Assembly: GCF_020966755.1 (NCBI RefSeq)
Contig: NZ_JAJKFT010000010.1
Coordinates: forward strand, 558,001 to 622,000
Length of the DNA stretch: 64,000 nucleotides
Reading direction: 5' to 3'
From: Blastopirellula sediminis
Lineage (GTDB): Bacteria > Planctomycetota > Planctomycetia > Pirellulales > Pirellulaceae
The notes beneath the pieces were generated by a model, which did no database searches, was not told where the DNA came from, and saw only the letters and a program-made list of their open reading frames with translations. Every line of letters begins with the position of its first letter. Within the stretch, counting starts at the first letter, position 1. The translations under genes were made by a program, and so were the position numbers. Shown here piece after piece: positions 46,136-54,978 of the stretch.

Positions 46136-47178
46136 GCGAAGAGGCCGCCAAACCGGATGATCGATATGCCCGGCAGACCGCGTATTACGCGATTGGCGCC
46201 GAAGGACAGGCGAAACTTGCCGCCGGTACGGCGCTGGTCGTCGGACTCGGCGCGCTCGGAAGCGTGATTGCGGAAACGTTAGCTCGCGCCGGCGTCGGCA
46301 CGTTGCGGATCGTCGATCGCGACTTCCTCGAATGGAATAACCTTCAGCGTCAGGTTCTCTACACCGAGCAAGACGTCCGCGATCGTCTGCCGAAAGCGGT
46401 CGCCGCCGAAAAGCGTCTTCGTGAGATCAACTCCGAGATCACGATCGAGCCGCACGTCTGCGACGTCGACTACCACAACATCGAAGATCTCGCCGCCGGC
46501 GTCGACGTGATCATCGACGGCACCGACAACTTCGGCGTTCGCTTTCTGCTGAACGACGCGTCGCTGAAGCTGGGCGTTCCCTGGATCTACGGCGGCTGCG
46601 TTGGCGCCGAAGGGCGAATGATGGTAATCCTGCCAGGCGAAACTCCTTGCTTCCGCTGCTTGATGCCGGAACCTCCTCCGGCCGAAATGACCCCGACCTG
46701 CGACACGGCCGGCGTCGTCGCGCCGATCGTCAACGTCGTCGCATCGCTCGAAGCGCTGGAAGCGATCAAGCTCCTCTCCGGCAATCGCGACGCCGTGCAG
46801 CGCGACCTGGTGGTGATCGACCTCTGGGAAAACCGCTGGCGCCAAGTAAAACTCGACAACTTGCAGGACAACGCCGATTGTCCCGCGTGCGGACAGCAGA
46901 AATATGAGTGGCTCCGGGGCGAACTCGGCGGCCATTCGACCGTCCTCTGCGGCCGCAACGCCGTCCAAATCAGCTTTCCCGATCGCCCGAGCGTTTCGCT
47001 TGAAGCGCTCGCCGAAAAACTCGCCGGCGTCGGCCGCGTTGAAAAGAACCCATATCTTCTCCGCCTCCACGTCGACGACTACGTCCTGACGATCTTCCCC
47101 GACGGCCGAGCGATCATCGCTGGCACGACGGAGCCGACCGTCGCCAGAACGCTCTATTCACGCTACGTTGGAGGGTAG
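46132..47178 (+). CDS. ThiF/MoeB/E1-like adenylyltransferase
   Basis: A 348-residue enzyme of the E1-like superfamily, which adenylates the C-terminus of a ubiquitin-fold sulfur carrier or modifies a peptide. Nucleotide loop GLGALGSVIAET at about 38-49, followed by Asp in RIVDRDFLEWNNLQRQ, then TDNFGVRFLLNDAS; candidate catalytic cysteine Cys190 in TPTCDTAGV; zinc pairs CFRC (173, 176) and CPAC (250, 253). The C-terminal 90 residues are an additional domain. No small sulfur-carrier gene is near. The TAG stop lies inside the dispersed gtagggcaggccatgcctgc repeat. Confidence 0.9.
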   Translation: MSEEAAKPDDRYARQTAYYAIGAEGQAKLAAGTALVVGLGALGSVIAETLARAGVGTLRIVDRDFLEWNNLQRQVLYTEQDVRDRLPKAVAAEKRLREINSEITIEPHVCDVDYHNIEDLAAGVDVIIDGTDNFGVRFLLNDASLKLGVPWIYGGCVGAEGRMMVILPGETPCFRCLMPEPPPAEMTPTCDTAGVVAPIVNVVASLEALEAIKLLSGNRDAVQRDLVVIDLWENRWRQVKLDNLQDNADCPACGQQKYEWLRGELGGHSTVLCGRNAVQISFPDRPSVSLEALAEKLAGVGRVEKNPYLLRLHVDDYVLTIFPDGRAIIAGTTEPTVARTLYSRYVGG

Positions 47179-47203
47179 GGCAGGCCATGCCTGCCGAAAT
47201 GCG
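47175..47203. repeat. gtagggcaggccatgcctgc repeat, copy A
   Basis: Near-palindromic word gcaggccatgcctgc preceded by gtagg. It provides the stop codon of the ThiF-like gene. Other copies: 31779-31843 (inverted pair) and 47789-47819. Confidence 0.8.
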
Positions 47204-47336
47204 GACGCATTACATCGATGGGCGGCGTCGCGATTACGCCTCCTTAAATACCAAATCGTTGCGACTTTTCGTAATCCCGTGGTAGCTTCATGGGCAAGCC
47301 GGTCCAATTAAATCGTAATCTCTGGGCGCAGACCTC

Positions 47337-47786
47337 GTGGCGAATCGAGTAATCAACTCCGTGATGCTCCTATCGACCGTGCTGTTGGTCATCTCCGTTA
47401 CTCTCTTTCTCCTCGGCTACGTCGTCCCCACTTCGCAAGGATTCGTCTCCTTGCAAGATGATTTTCACGTGGGCGTTTGGGGGCATGGTCTCAATTCGGA
47501 GATCATCTTCTTTAACGATGCCGAATATGGCCCGTACCACGGCAGCATCATCGCGCTGGTCGACGCGGACGGGAACACGTATCCGAACTTCATCCGCAAT
47601 GAACGGTTCGGCCCCATCGCAGGCATTTACTATCGCTACTTTGAAACGGTCGAATGGAAGCTATGGACTTTGATGGTGAACCTCTGGCATCCGATACTAT
47701 TCTTCTCGTTCGTTGCGGCGGCGACCTTCGCCTTAAAGGTCCTTCGCCCCATCCAAAAATCGCGAAGTACTGACACTTTCCGTTGA
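47337..47786 (+). CDS. Small membrane protein with two transmembrane helices
   Basis: A 149-residue protein taken from GTG 47337; the ribosome-binding site is weak, so the start is approximate. Helix 1 is about residues 8-28 (VMLLSTVLLVISVTLFLLGY) and helix 2 about 112-133 (LWHPILFFSFVAAATFAL); the central 80 residues are likely outside the membrane. No conserved domain is recognised. It lies between two copies of the gtagggcaggcc repeat. Confidence 0.65.
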   Translation: MANRVINSVMLLSTVLLVISVTLFLLGYVVPTSQGFVSLQDDFHVGVWGHGLNSEIIFFNDAEYGPYHGSIIALVDADGNTYPNFIRNERFGPIAGIYYRYFETVEWKLWTLMVNLWHPILFFSFVAAATFALKVLRPIQKSRSTDTFR

Positions 47787-47788
47787 AG

Positions 47789-47819
47789 CGTAGGGCAGGC
47801 CATGCCTGCCGCAATGCGT
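47789..47819. repeat. gtagggcaggccatgcctgc repeat, copy B
   Basis: Starts just after the TGA of the small membrane protein gene. Right of it, 47820-47955 carries words of a second common family (gtaggtcgggtacagcgcag; ccacccaccctacg). Confidence 0.75.
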
Positions 47820-48069
47820 TAGCCCAGTAGGTCGGGTACAGCGCAGCAAAACCCAACAATACGCTGGCAAGCGAAAGGTGGGTTGCACAAGCGATTCCCA
47901 GCAAGACAGCTAAATCCAGCTCTGCGCGCTTGTTCCACCCACCCTACGTTTCTTAAAAAAGGCGAATTGACGAAAACGCTCCCCCTCGCTGCTTCGTCTC
48001 CAACTACATAAGCCTTGCTGCGCGCCAAACGCAGATTCCCGATCTGCTCCCTTTTCGAGGAGAAAATCG

Positions 48070-49134
48070 ATGCGAGTGATAGCCATTTCCCTGGTTGCTA
48101 TCGGCGGCCTCTTGGTCGCGGGACTGCTGGTCTCCCTGTCGATTTCGCCAAGCGAGGCCCCTGCGGCCGAACTGGCCAACCCGCTGATCGACTACGACGG
48201 CTTTGCGAAAGAGGCCGAAGTGGTTCGTGGGATCCGGGAAAATCGTCGCGTCTCCGAGGACCAGTTTATCGAAATGGCGAAGGATCCGCAGACGGTCGTG
48301 CTCGATTGCCGTAGCGCAGAGAAATACAAACTGCTGCATGTAAAAGGGGCGGTCAGCCTTCCCTTCTCCGAAATCACCGCCGAAGCGTTGGCCAAGGTGA
48401 TTCCGACCAAAGAGACGCGCGTGCTGATCTACTGCAACAACAACTTTGAGAACGCTCCCGAAGCGTTCGCGTTCAAGCGGCCGGTCGCTTCGCTCAACCT
48501 GCATACCTACAACCAGCTCCATAACTACGGCTACACGAACGTCTATGAGCTGAAACCCCTCTTGGATCGACATGCGACCAAAATCGAGTTTGCCGGACTG
48601 GAAGTGGAGGTGGAGAAGTATCGACCCGAACAGCCGCGAAGCCTGCTCGCACTGCAACCTTCTGGCGGTTTTGGGGACGCGTCGCTTGAGAACCCACGCA
48701 TCGACGTCGATGGCTTCTTGAAAGAAGTGAAATTGGTCCAGGAGATCCGCGAACTGCGCCGCGTTTCGGAAGACGACTTCATCCGGATGTCGCATGATCC
48801 GGAAACCGTCATCCTCGACGCGCGGAGCGTCGAGAAGTACAAACTGCTCCACGCAAGAAGAGCAGTCAATCTGACCTTTCCTGACGTGACCGAAGAAGCG
48901 CTCGCCAAGGTCATCCCGACCAAAGATACCCGTGTGTTGATCTACTGCAACAACAACTTTAAGAACGCGCCGGTCGCCTTCGGCCCCAAGGGATTTCGAG
49001 CCTCGCTCAACATTCATACATTCATCGTGCTGCACAATTACGGCTACACGAATGTGTATGAACTCAAGCCGCTGCTCGATCGAGAGACGACCAAGATTCA
49101 GTTCGAGGGAACGGAAGTCGACGCGGCCAAGTAG
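48070..49134 (+). CDS. Exported protein with tandem rhodanese-like domains
   Basis: A 354-residue protein. Hydrophobic residues 5-24 form a signal or anchor. Two copies of a rhodanese-like domain follow, at about 45-175 and 215-345, which are strikingly similar: RRVSEDQFIEMAKDPQTVVL versus RRVSEDDFIRMSHDPETVIL, and LIYCNNNFENAP versus LIYCNNNFKNAP. The active-site cysteine (Cys122, Cys293) sits in CNNNF, an uncommon loop. The copies thus arose by a recent internal duplication. Both halves end in YGYTNVYELKPLLDR. A role in sulfur transfer or redox sensing in the envelope is possible; substrate unknown. Confidence 0.88.
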   Translation: MRVIAISLVAIGGLLVAGLLVSLSISPSEAPAAELANPLIDYDGFAKEAEVVRGIRENRRVSEDQFIEMAKDPQTVVLDCRSAEKYKLLHVKGAVSLPFSEITAEALAKVIPTKETRVLIYCNNNFENAPEAFAFKRPVASLNLHTYNQLHNYGYTNVYELKPLLDRHATKIEFAGLEVEVEKYRPEQPRSLLALQPSGGFGDASLENPRIDVDGFLKEVKLVQEIRELRRVSEDDFIRMSHDPETVILDARSVEKYKLLHARRAVNLTFPDVTEEALAKVIPTKDTRVLIYCNNNFKNAPVAFGPKGFRASLNIHTFIVLHNYGYTNVYELKPLLDRETTKIQFEGTEVDAAK

Positions 49135-49148
49135 GTCTCTCTTCCAAC

Positions 49149-49177
49149 CAGCCCGCAGCGCAAGCAAGGGAATGCGG
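49149..49177. repeat. Dispersed agcccgcagcgcaagcaagg repeat, single copy
   Basis: Family member of 1655-1794 and 2759-2910, located between the rhodanese and SUMF1-fold genes; single, without an inverted partner. Confidence 0.7.
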
Positions 49178-49183
49178 TCGCCG

Positions 49184-50200
49184 CTACTTCACGCAGCGAA
49201 AACCGGTGAAATTGTTCGGCGAGCGCGGCGCGGCGTGCGAGCGGTACCAGACCATCGCTTCGCTCACCCCTTCCTGTTCGCTCGATAGCCAACTGCCGCC
49301 GCGGATCACGCGCTCTTCACCATCGAGCGGGCCGGCCGGGTCGACCCGATCGGCCAGTTGATAGGCGTCTTCGGCGTAGTGGTCGCCGCACCATTCAGCG
49401 GCGTTGCCCGCCATGTCGTACAGTCCATAGCCGTTCGCGGCGAACTTGCCGACCGGCGCGAGATCGCCGTAACCGTCGCTCGCCGCATCGGCGAATGGAA
49501 ATCGTCCTTGCCAGACGTTCCCGACTTTTCCTTCAGCGTCCGACTGCGGATAGTCGGCGTCAATCTGACCGCCGCGGGCCGCGTATTCCCATTCCGCTTC
49601 GGTCGGCAGACGTTTGCCGGCCCATTCGGCGTAGGCGCGGGCGTCATACCACGAGACTTGCAGCACCGGGAAGTTCTCGCGGCCGATGATCGTGCTGTCG
49701 ACTCCGGTCGGATAACGCCACTGGGCGCCGTCGACGATCGACGCTTCGCCGGTCTTGGCGTCAAAGACCCACGAACGCCCGCGCCGTTCGGCGTCGGTCA
49801 GATACTGCGTCGCTTCGACGAACGCGGCAAACTGGGCGTTGGTCACTTCATGCTGATCAACGCGCAGCGGCGAAATGGTGACCTTCACCACCGGCTGCGC
49901 ATCGACCGGACCGCCGGTTTTTCCGAGCAGAAACTGTCCGCCGGCCAGCGCGATCATCCCGTCCGGATCAGCGACGTCGAGCTGCGCAGACGGCGCATCG
50001 GATTCCGGCGCCATACCAGTCAGGCCGGCGATGTTCAGCTTGGGAAAGCCACCTTCAGGCGGAAAGAAATAGAAGCCGACTCCGAGGCTGAGAATCGCCA
50101 GACCGACGATCGGCAGCAAGTAAGAGCGCGAAGGCTTGTTCGGCGGCTTGCCTGCCGCCAGGCTTCGCATGTACTGCAGACGGTCGGGTTGTTTCGTCAC
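49184..50200 (-). CDS. Membrane-anchored SUMF1/formylglycine-enzyme-fold protein
   Basis: A 338-residue protein. GTG 50200 with GGAGG five bases upstream. A membrane helix at about 27-47 is followed by a periplasmic domain of the FGE-sulfatase fold: VDQHEVTNAQFAAFVEATQ, VSWYDARAYAEWAGKRLPTE, AEWEYAARGG, GLYDMAGNAAEWCGD and RVIRGGSW. The cysteine pair that true formylglycine-generating enzymes have near the C-terminus (in the xCxRYRxAARxxxP region) is absent here: the equivalent stretch is MVWYRSHAAPRSPNN. So the protein is probably a non-enzymatic or differently acting relative. It is distant (11 kb) from the sulfatase gene. Confidence 0.87.
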   Translation of the reverse strand: MTKQPDRLQYMRSLAAGKPPNKPSRSYLLPIVGLAILSLGVGFYFFPPEGGFPKLNIAGLTGMAPESDAPSAQLDVADPDGMIALAGGQFLLGKTGGPVDAQPVVKVTISPLRVDQHEVTNAQFAAFVEATQYLTDAERRGRSWVFDAKTGEASIVDGAQWRYPTGVDSTIIGRENFPVLQVSWYDARAYAEWAGKRLPTEAEWEYAARGGQIDADYPQSDAEGKVGNVWQGRFPFADAASDGYGDLAPVGKFAANGYGLYDMAGNAAEWCGDHYAEDAYQLADRVDPAGPLDGEERVIRGGSWLSSEQEGVSEAMVWYRSHAAPRSPNNFTGFRCVK

Positions 50201-50237
50201 AACGGCCTCCTTGCCGCGAGTGCGCTAGAAGCGCGGT

Positions 50238-51140
50238 TTAGCTATGCTTCTGCTTCATTCGCCGGCTGTACGCTTCCAGCTTCCGCTTTTCGGCCGGAGT
50301 CAAACTATCCAGTCCGTGGTCTCGAACCTTGTCCAAGACCTGCTCCGCTTCGTCGTTCGAGTCGAGATAGGGATCTTCATCCGGAGGCGTATGCACTTTC
50401 AAATTCGGCTTACGCTTCATCGATTGGCGGATTCGATCGGGCAGCCCGCCGAAGCTGAGATAGCCAAAGTTCCAACCGCCATAGAAGTAGGCCAAACCCA
50501 ACGCCGCGCCAGCCAGGTGCACGGTAAACGCGACATTGCTTTGTCCATTCCCAAAGGCGCCCAGCACGTTCATCCCGATAATGATCACCCCCAACAACCA
50601 GGCCGGAATCGGGATGAGCAATTGGAAATAGATCGTGACGCGGGGGAAATTGCAGATGAACAGGATCAGGATCGTCGTCACGGCGCCCGAAGCGCCGACG
50701 ACCGTACCGGCCGAACCGGTCGCCAAAGCGATGGCGGACCAGAGTACGCCGCCGAGGACGACGCTCAGCAAGTAGATGCGGAGGAACTCGGCGCTGCCGT
50801 AGCGGTCTTCGATCTGCCGTCCGAACATCCACAACACGAACATGTTGCCGATGATGTGAAAGATGTCGGTCGGGCTATGGAGAAAGCCGTACGTCAGAAA
50901 CTGCCACCAGAGAAGCGGGTGAAGCAAGGTATCGCTGTGACATGCCGCCCAGCCCCCCACGTCACCGCCGATACGCGGATCGAAAGAACTGGCCGCCAGC
51001 CTTCCGCCGAAGAAGATGAAGTCGACGAAAAAGACGATCACGTTGATGATGACCAACGTGTTGACGATCGAACGCCCGCCCAGGCTGAAATTAAGCGAGC
51101 GCGGTTCGTCTTGGTAATACTCGCGGTCGTAAATTCCCAT
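50238..51140 (-). CDS. Rhomboid-family intramembrane serine protease
   Basis: A 300-residue integral membrane protein with six or so helices between residues 25 and 235. Catalytic Ser151 lies in the GASG motif (VVGASGAVT) and His208 in FTVHLAGAALGLAY; HIIGNMFVLWMFGR is the conserved rhomboid segment of helix 2 and the W-R motif region. Cleaves membrane-spanning substrates within the bilayer. The C-terminal 60 residues are a charged cytosolic tail (HTPPDEDPYLDSNDEAEQVL) with unknown function. Neighbour of the SUMF1-fold gene on the same strand, but with about 40 bases between them, so possibly one transcript. Confidence 0.93.
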   Translation of the reverse strand: MGIYDREYYQDEPRSLNFSLGGRSIVNTLVIINVIVFFVDFIFFGGRLAASSFDPRIGGDVGGWAACHSDTLLHPLLWWQFLTYGFLHSPTDIFHIIGNMFVLWMFGRQIEDRYGSAEFLRIYLLSVVLGGVLWSAIALATGSAGTVVGASGAVTTILILFICNFPRVTIYFQLLIPIPAWLLGVIIIGMNVLGAFGNGQSNVAFTVHLAGAALGLAYFYGGWNFGYLSFGGLPDRIRQSMKRKPNLKVHTPPDEDPYLDSNDEAEQVLDKVRDHGLDSLTPAEKRKLEAYSRRMKQKHS

Positions 51141-51280
51141 ATTCCGTAACGTGCTTCAGCCACTGAAGGTCGCGCCGCCGGCATAATCGCTACCAGCGGC
51201 CGCGCTAACATCATCTTAGGCGCGAGTTCGCTCTAAGTGCAGTCCAGTTTAGCACGTTCGTACGATTAGGGCGGAGATCG

Positions 51281-52510
51281 TTAATCGCCGACGCCTAGGG
51301 TCACCGGAACGTCGACCTTTTTTCCCTCGCGTAAAACGCTCAGTTTGACGACTTCGCCAGGGTTTTTCCGCTCGATGGCGGTCAGCAGGTCGTCGGCCGA
51401 CTCGATCGCGGTCCCGTCGACTGCGGTAATTACGTCCGCTTTGCTCCGGTCGACCCGCGTCTCCTCATAGACATACGGTCCGCGGCGCACTTGCTGGCGG
51501 ACCAATTGGAAACCTTGCAGGCCTGCCTGTTCGGCGGGTCCCCCTTGGACAAGCGACGCGACTCCCAGGCCATCGTCGGTCAAATAGACGCGAGAGACGC
51601 CCAGATCAGGCCGGGTAATCTTCCCCTCCGCAATCAACTGAGGAGCGACGCGGCGAATCGTGGCGACCGGAATGGCGAAACCGACGCCGGTGTTTTGACC
51701 GGTTCGGCTCGCGATCGCGGTGTTCATCCCGATCAAACGACCGTTGCTATCAAACAGCGGCCCGCCCGAGTTCCCCCGGTTGAGCGCGGCGTCGATCTGA
51801 ATGATCGCCTTCATGGTTCGCCCGCTCCGCGACGGGAGCATGCGGTTCAAGCTGGAGATAATACCGATCGTCATGGTCCGTTCCAAACCGAACGGATTGC
51901 CGATCGCGAACGCCTTTTGGCCGACGCGCAGATTCGACGAATCCCCCAGTTCCACAGGGACCAGCAGATCGGCCGGCACATCGATCTTCAGCACCGCGAT
52001 ATCGTTCACCGGATCCTGTCCCACCAACTCGGCGGGATAACTTTCGGCGTTGAACAGGGTGACGTCGATTTCGGTCGCCCCTTCGATCACGTGGTAATTC
52101 GTGAGGATATGCCCCTGCTTATCCAGGACCGAACCTGACCCGGAACCTTCCGACGGCGTCTCGGACATCAGCAAACCGAACGTCGTATCGCGCTGCACGC
52201 TGCGGGTCATGATGTGGCAGACGCTGCGGTTCCCTTTGTCATAGACGTAGATGTTGCGCTGCTCATCCGGGGTGAGCCCCATTTCGCTGCTGTCGGCCGG
52301 TCGCAATTGCTGCATCGGCCGCGCATCACTGACGCGGGGATCTTGGCCGGGTGAACGCCACTGGCCGGCTGTCGGCAAAGTCGCCATCGGCGACGTTGGC
52401 AACGGGGCCATCGGCTGTTGGGCGAATAAGAACGGGCCGCAAACGGCCATGACGGAAAAAGCCAGCACGCCTGGAATGAGCGAGCCGGCGGAAAACGAGG
52501 TTTTCGGCAT
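51281..52510 (-). CDS. HtrA/DegP-like periplasmic serine protease
   Basis: A 409-residue protein. ATG 52510 has GGGAG eight bases upstream; a further ATG at 52543 is less well supported. Signal or anchor segment at about 12-30. Trypsin-like domain with His140 (LTNYHVIEG), Asp170 (NDIAVLKIDV) and Ser248 (NRGNSGGPLF). One PDZ domain at about 300-400 (GLGVASLVQGGPAEQAGL). Single-PDZ layout is like DegS or HhoB rather than DegP. Degrades misfolded envelope proteins or triggers regulated proteolysis. Located between the rhomboid and ppk genes but with its own spacing of 140 bases to both. Confidence 0.94.
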   Translation of the reverse strand: MPKTSFSAGSLIPGVLAFSVMAVCGPFLFAQQPMAPLPTSPMATLPTAGQWRSPGQDPRVSDARPMQQLRPADSSEMGLTPDEQRNIYVYDKGNRSVCHIMTRSVQRDTTFGLLMSETPSEGSGSGSVLDKQGHILTNYHVIEGATEIDVTLFNAESYPAELVGQDPVNDIAVLKIDVPADLLVPVELGDSSNLRVGQKAFAIGNPFGLERTMTIGIISSLNRMLPSRSGRTMKAIIQIDAALNRGNSGGPLFDSNGRLIGMNTAIASRTGQNTGVGFAIPVATIRRVAPQLIAEGKITRPDLGVSRVYLTDDGLGVASLVQGGPAEQAGLQGFQLVRQQVRRGPYVYEETRVDRSKADVITAVDGTAIESADDLLTAIERKNPGEVVKLSVLREGKKVDVPVTLGVGD

Positions 52511-52645
52511 AGGGCTGACTCCCACTCGAGCGGAAGAATACATTTGGAAATTCCAGCAAGCCTGTCGGCTTGCGCATGTCCAATCGTACGCAGTCTCGCG
52601 GCGGATGGTTCTAGGGGTGCTAGCAGCGCGCTATCGCACATCTGC

Positions 52646-54775
52646 TTACGCCAGACGATCTTTCGCCCGATGCAGCGTCAACGCCATCAGCGCCTGATGC
52701 GTCCCCAGTCGCGCGACTTCTGGGTCGTCTTCGCTCGGCATCAGCATCTGGTACGAGCCGTCAGGCTGCATCATCCACGCCTGGCGACGATCCTTCAGAC
52801 AGATGTCGAGGATCTCCCACAACCGTTCCTTCAAGGGGCGAGCTTCGATCGGCACGATCGCTTCGACGCGCTTCGTCAGGTTGCGCGACATCCAGTCGGC
52901 CGAGCCGATGTAAAACTCGCCGTCCAGCGGCGTTTCGGCGCCGTTGGCGAAGTAATAAATCCGCGAGTGTTCAAGGAATCGTCCCACGATCGATCGGAGC
53001 CGCACGTTGTCGGTCACCCCTTCGACCCCCGGCCGCAAACAGGCGAAGCCGCGGACGATCAATTCGACCTGCACGCCGGCTTGCGAGGCTTCGACGATCG
53101 CGCGGCACAGCTCCGGGTCTTCCATCGCGTTGAACTTGGCGACGATCAGCGCCGGCAGGCCTTGCTGGTGATTGTCGATTTCGCGCTGCACCATCTGCAG
53201 GAATTTCTCCCGCATGTTGATCGGCGCGACCAGCAGTTTGTCGAAAGACGGCGAACGGGATCGCCCGGTCAGCATGTGGAACAGATTGACGACGTCGTTG
53301 CAAATCACCGGATCGCAGGTGAAGAGCCCGATGTCGGTATAAATGCGGGCCGTTTTCACGTGGTAGTTGCCGGTGCCGATGTGCGCATAGCAGCGGAGAC
53401 CGTCCGCCTCTTTCCGGACGACCAGCGCGATCTTGGTATGCGTCTTAAGTCCCAACACGCCGTAAACGACGTGAGCGCCGATCTTTTCCAGCTCTTTCGC
53501 CCAGTGCAAGTTGCGCTCTTCGTCGAAGCGAGCTTTCAGCTCGATCAAACAGGCGACTTGCTTGCCCGACTCGGCCGCTTGGATCAGCGAGCGCACGAAC
53601 GGCGTGTCGTCGCCGACGCGATACACCGTCATCTTGATCGCGACCACCTTGGGATCGCGAGCGGCGCGGCGAATGAAGTTTTCGACCGTCGCGTCAAAGC
53701 TGTCGTACGGATGGTGAACCATCAGATCGCCCGCTTTGATGACCGAGAAAATATCGGCCTCGTCGTCAAGCAGCGCGTTCGGAATCACCGGGTTCCACGG
53801 TTCGTCGCGGAGCGCCTTGAGGTCGAGATTGGCGATCGGCATCAGTCCCGAGTAATCGAGTTCCGACGGCAGTTCGTAGACGTCCTCTTCGGTCAACTCG
53901 AACTGGCGCATCAGCAGCCCGCGAACCCACGGGTTCGGGTTGCTTTCAATCTCCAGGCGAACGACCGGCTGGAACTTGCGTTGGCGCAATTCTTCGGCGA
54001 CGACCGTTCGCAAGCTTTCGGTGTCGTCATCGTCGTCGAGTTCGACTTCCGCGTTACGCGTGATCCGGAACGAGGTCGAGTCGACGATGTTCATGCCGGG
54101 GAAGAGGGTCCCCGCGTTGTGATGAATCAGATCCTTCAAGCCGAGGTAGAACCACTTCGACTTGTCTTCGTCTTCCAGCGCGATCCACTGCGGCAGAATG
54201 TTGGGAACCTTGACCCGCGCGAAGAGGTTTTCTTCGGAGTCCGGAACCCGCAGCACAAAGCCGAGCGAGATCGACAAGTTCGACATGTAGGGGAACGGAT
54301 GTCCCGGGTCGAGCGCCAGCGGCGTCAGCGCCGGATAAACGTTGCGGGTGAAGAACTCGTGCGCTCGCGTTCGCTGCGCGTCGGTCAGATCTTCCCATTG
54401 CAAAAGGTGAATGCCGTTCTCGGCCAGTTGGGGCAAGATCGCATTGTCGTACGCTTCCCCTTGTTGGGCGTACATCTCGGCGACCGCTTGCCGCAGCGCC
54501 TGCAAATGAAGTTCGGTCGCTGGGGCGCCGATCGAGTGCGAAAGTTCCGCCCGTTTGCGCGTCCGGAGTAGCGCAAGCCGCTTCATGAAGAACTCGTCCA
54601 AGTTCGACGTGAAGATCGCCAGGAACTTGACCCGCTCCAGCAGCGGGGTCCGGTCGTCCAGCGCTTGCTGCAATACGCGGCGATTGAACTCGAGCCAGCT
54701 CAGATCTCGGTCGAACCAGGCGTCGCGCCAGGTCTTAGGTTCATCAGCGACAGGAACTTCCGGTCGATCGAGCAT
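52646..54775 (-). CDS. ppk: Polyphosphate kinase
   Basis: A 709-residue PPK1-type enzyme, polymerising ATP gamma-phosphate into polyphosphate. The N-terminal segment FDRDLSWLEFNRRVLQQA, the LLERVKFLAIFTSNLDEFFM box, the middle FPYMSNLSISLGF, VVAIKMTVYR, and the catalytic phosphohistidine His446 in GLKTHTKIAL are all visible; CYAHIGTGNYH and the C-terminal FYIGSADWMSRNL complete the pattern. Full length (E. coli PPK1 is 688). A monocistronic gene, ending against the divergent HAD gene; the region right of it is a 200-base promoter. Confidence 0.97.
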   Translation of the reverse strand: MLDRPEVPVADEPKTWRDAWFDRDLSWLEFNRRVLQQALDDRTPLLERVKFLAIFTSNLDEFFMKRLALLRTRKRAELSHSIGAPATELHLQALRQAVAEMYAQQGEAYDNAILPQLAENGIHLLQWEDLTDAQRTRAHEFFTRNVYPALTPLALDPGHPFPYMSNLSISLGFVLRVPDSEENLFARVKVPNILPQWIALEDEDKSKWFYLGLKDLIHHNAGTLFPGMNIVDSTSFRITRNAEVELDDDDDTESLRTVVAEELRQRKFQPVVRLEIESNPNPWVRGLLMRQFELTEEDVYELPSELDYSGLMPIANLDLKALRDEPWNPVIPNALLDDEADIFSVIKAGDLMVHHPYDSFDATVENFIRRAARDPKVVAIKMTVYRVGDDTPFVRSLIQAAESGKQVACLIELKARFDEERNLHWAKELEKIGAHVVYGVLGLKTHTKIALVVRKEADGLRCYAHIGTGNYHVKTARIYTDIGLFTCDPVICNDVVNLFHMLTGRSRSPSFDKLLVAPINMREKFLQMVQREIDNHQQGLPALIVAKFNAMEDPELCRAIVEASQAGVQVELIVRGFACLRPGVEGVTDNVRLRSIVGRFLEHSRIYYFANGAETPLDGEFYIGSADWMSRNLTKRVEAIVPIEARPLKERLWEILDICLKDRRQAWMMQPDGSYQMLMPSEDDPEVARLGTHQALMALTLHRAKDRLA

Positions 54776-54978
54776 CGCAATTCTCTAGGGTGGCTAAATA
54801 GGGAATTAAGGACTCCTAGCTGAATCCTACACGTTCTAGGGGGAACATCAACAGAGGTTTCGGCCCCAACTTTTCCAGAAAACGGCCCGGCTGGTGGGAA
54901 CGATTGGTCTTGGGAACTTGGGGGGCCGCCTGCTAAAACCGCGGTTTAGCACGCAGTCCCATTCCCCGAGAGAGCGAG

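Noticed and set aside
52544-54571. 675-residue plus-strand frame opposite ppk
   Set aside because: Opposite a gene with full PPK motifs; composition is an artefact of third-position GC.
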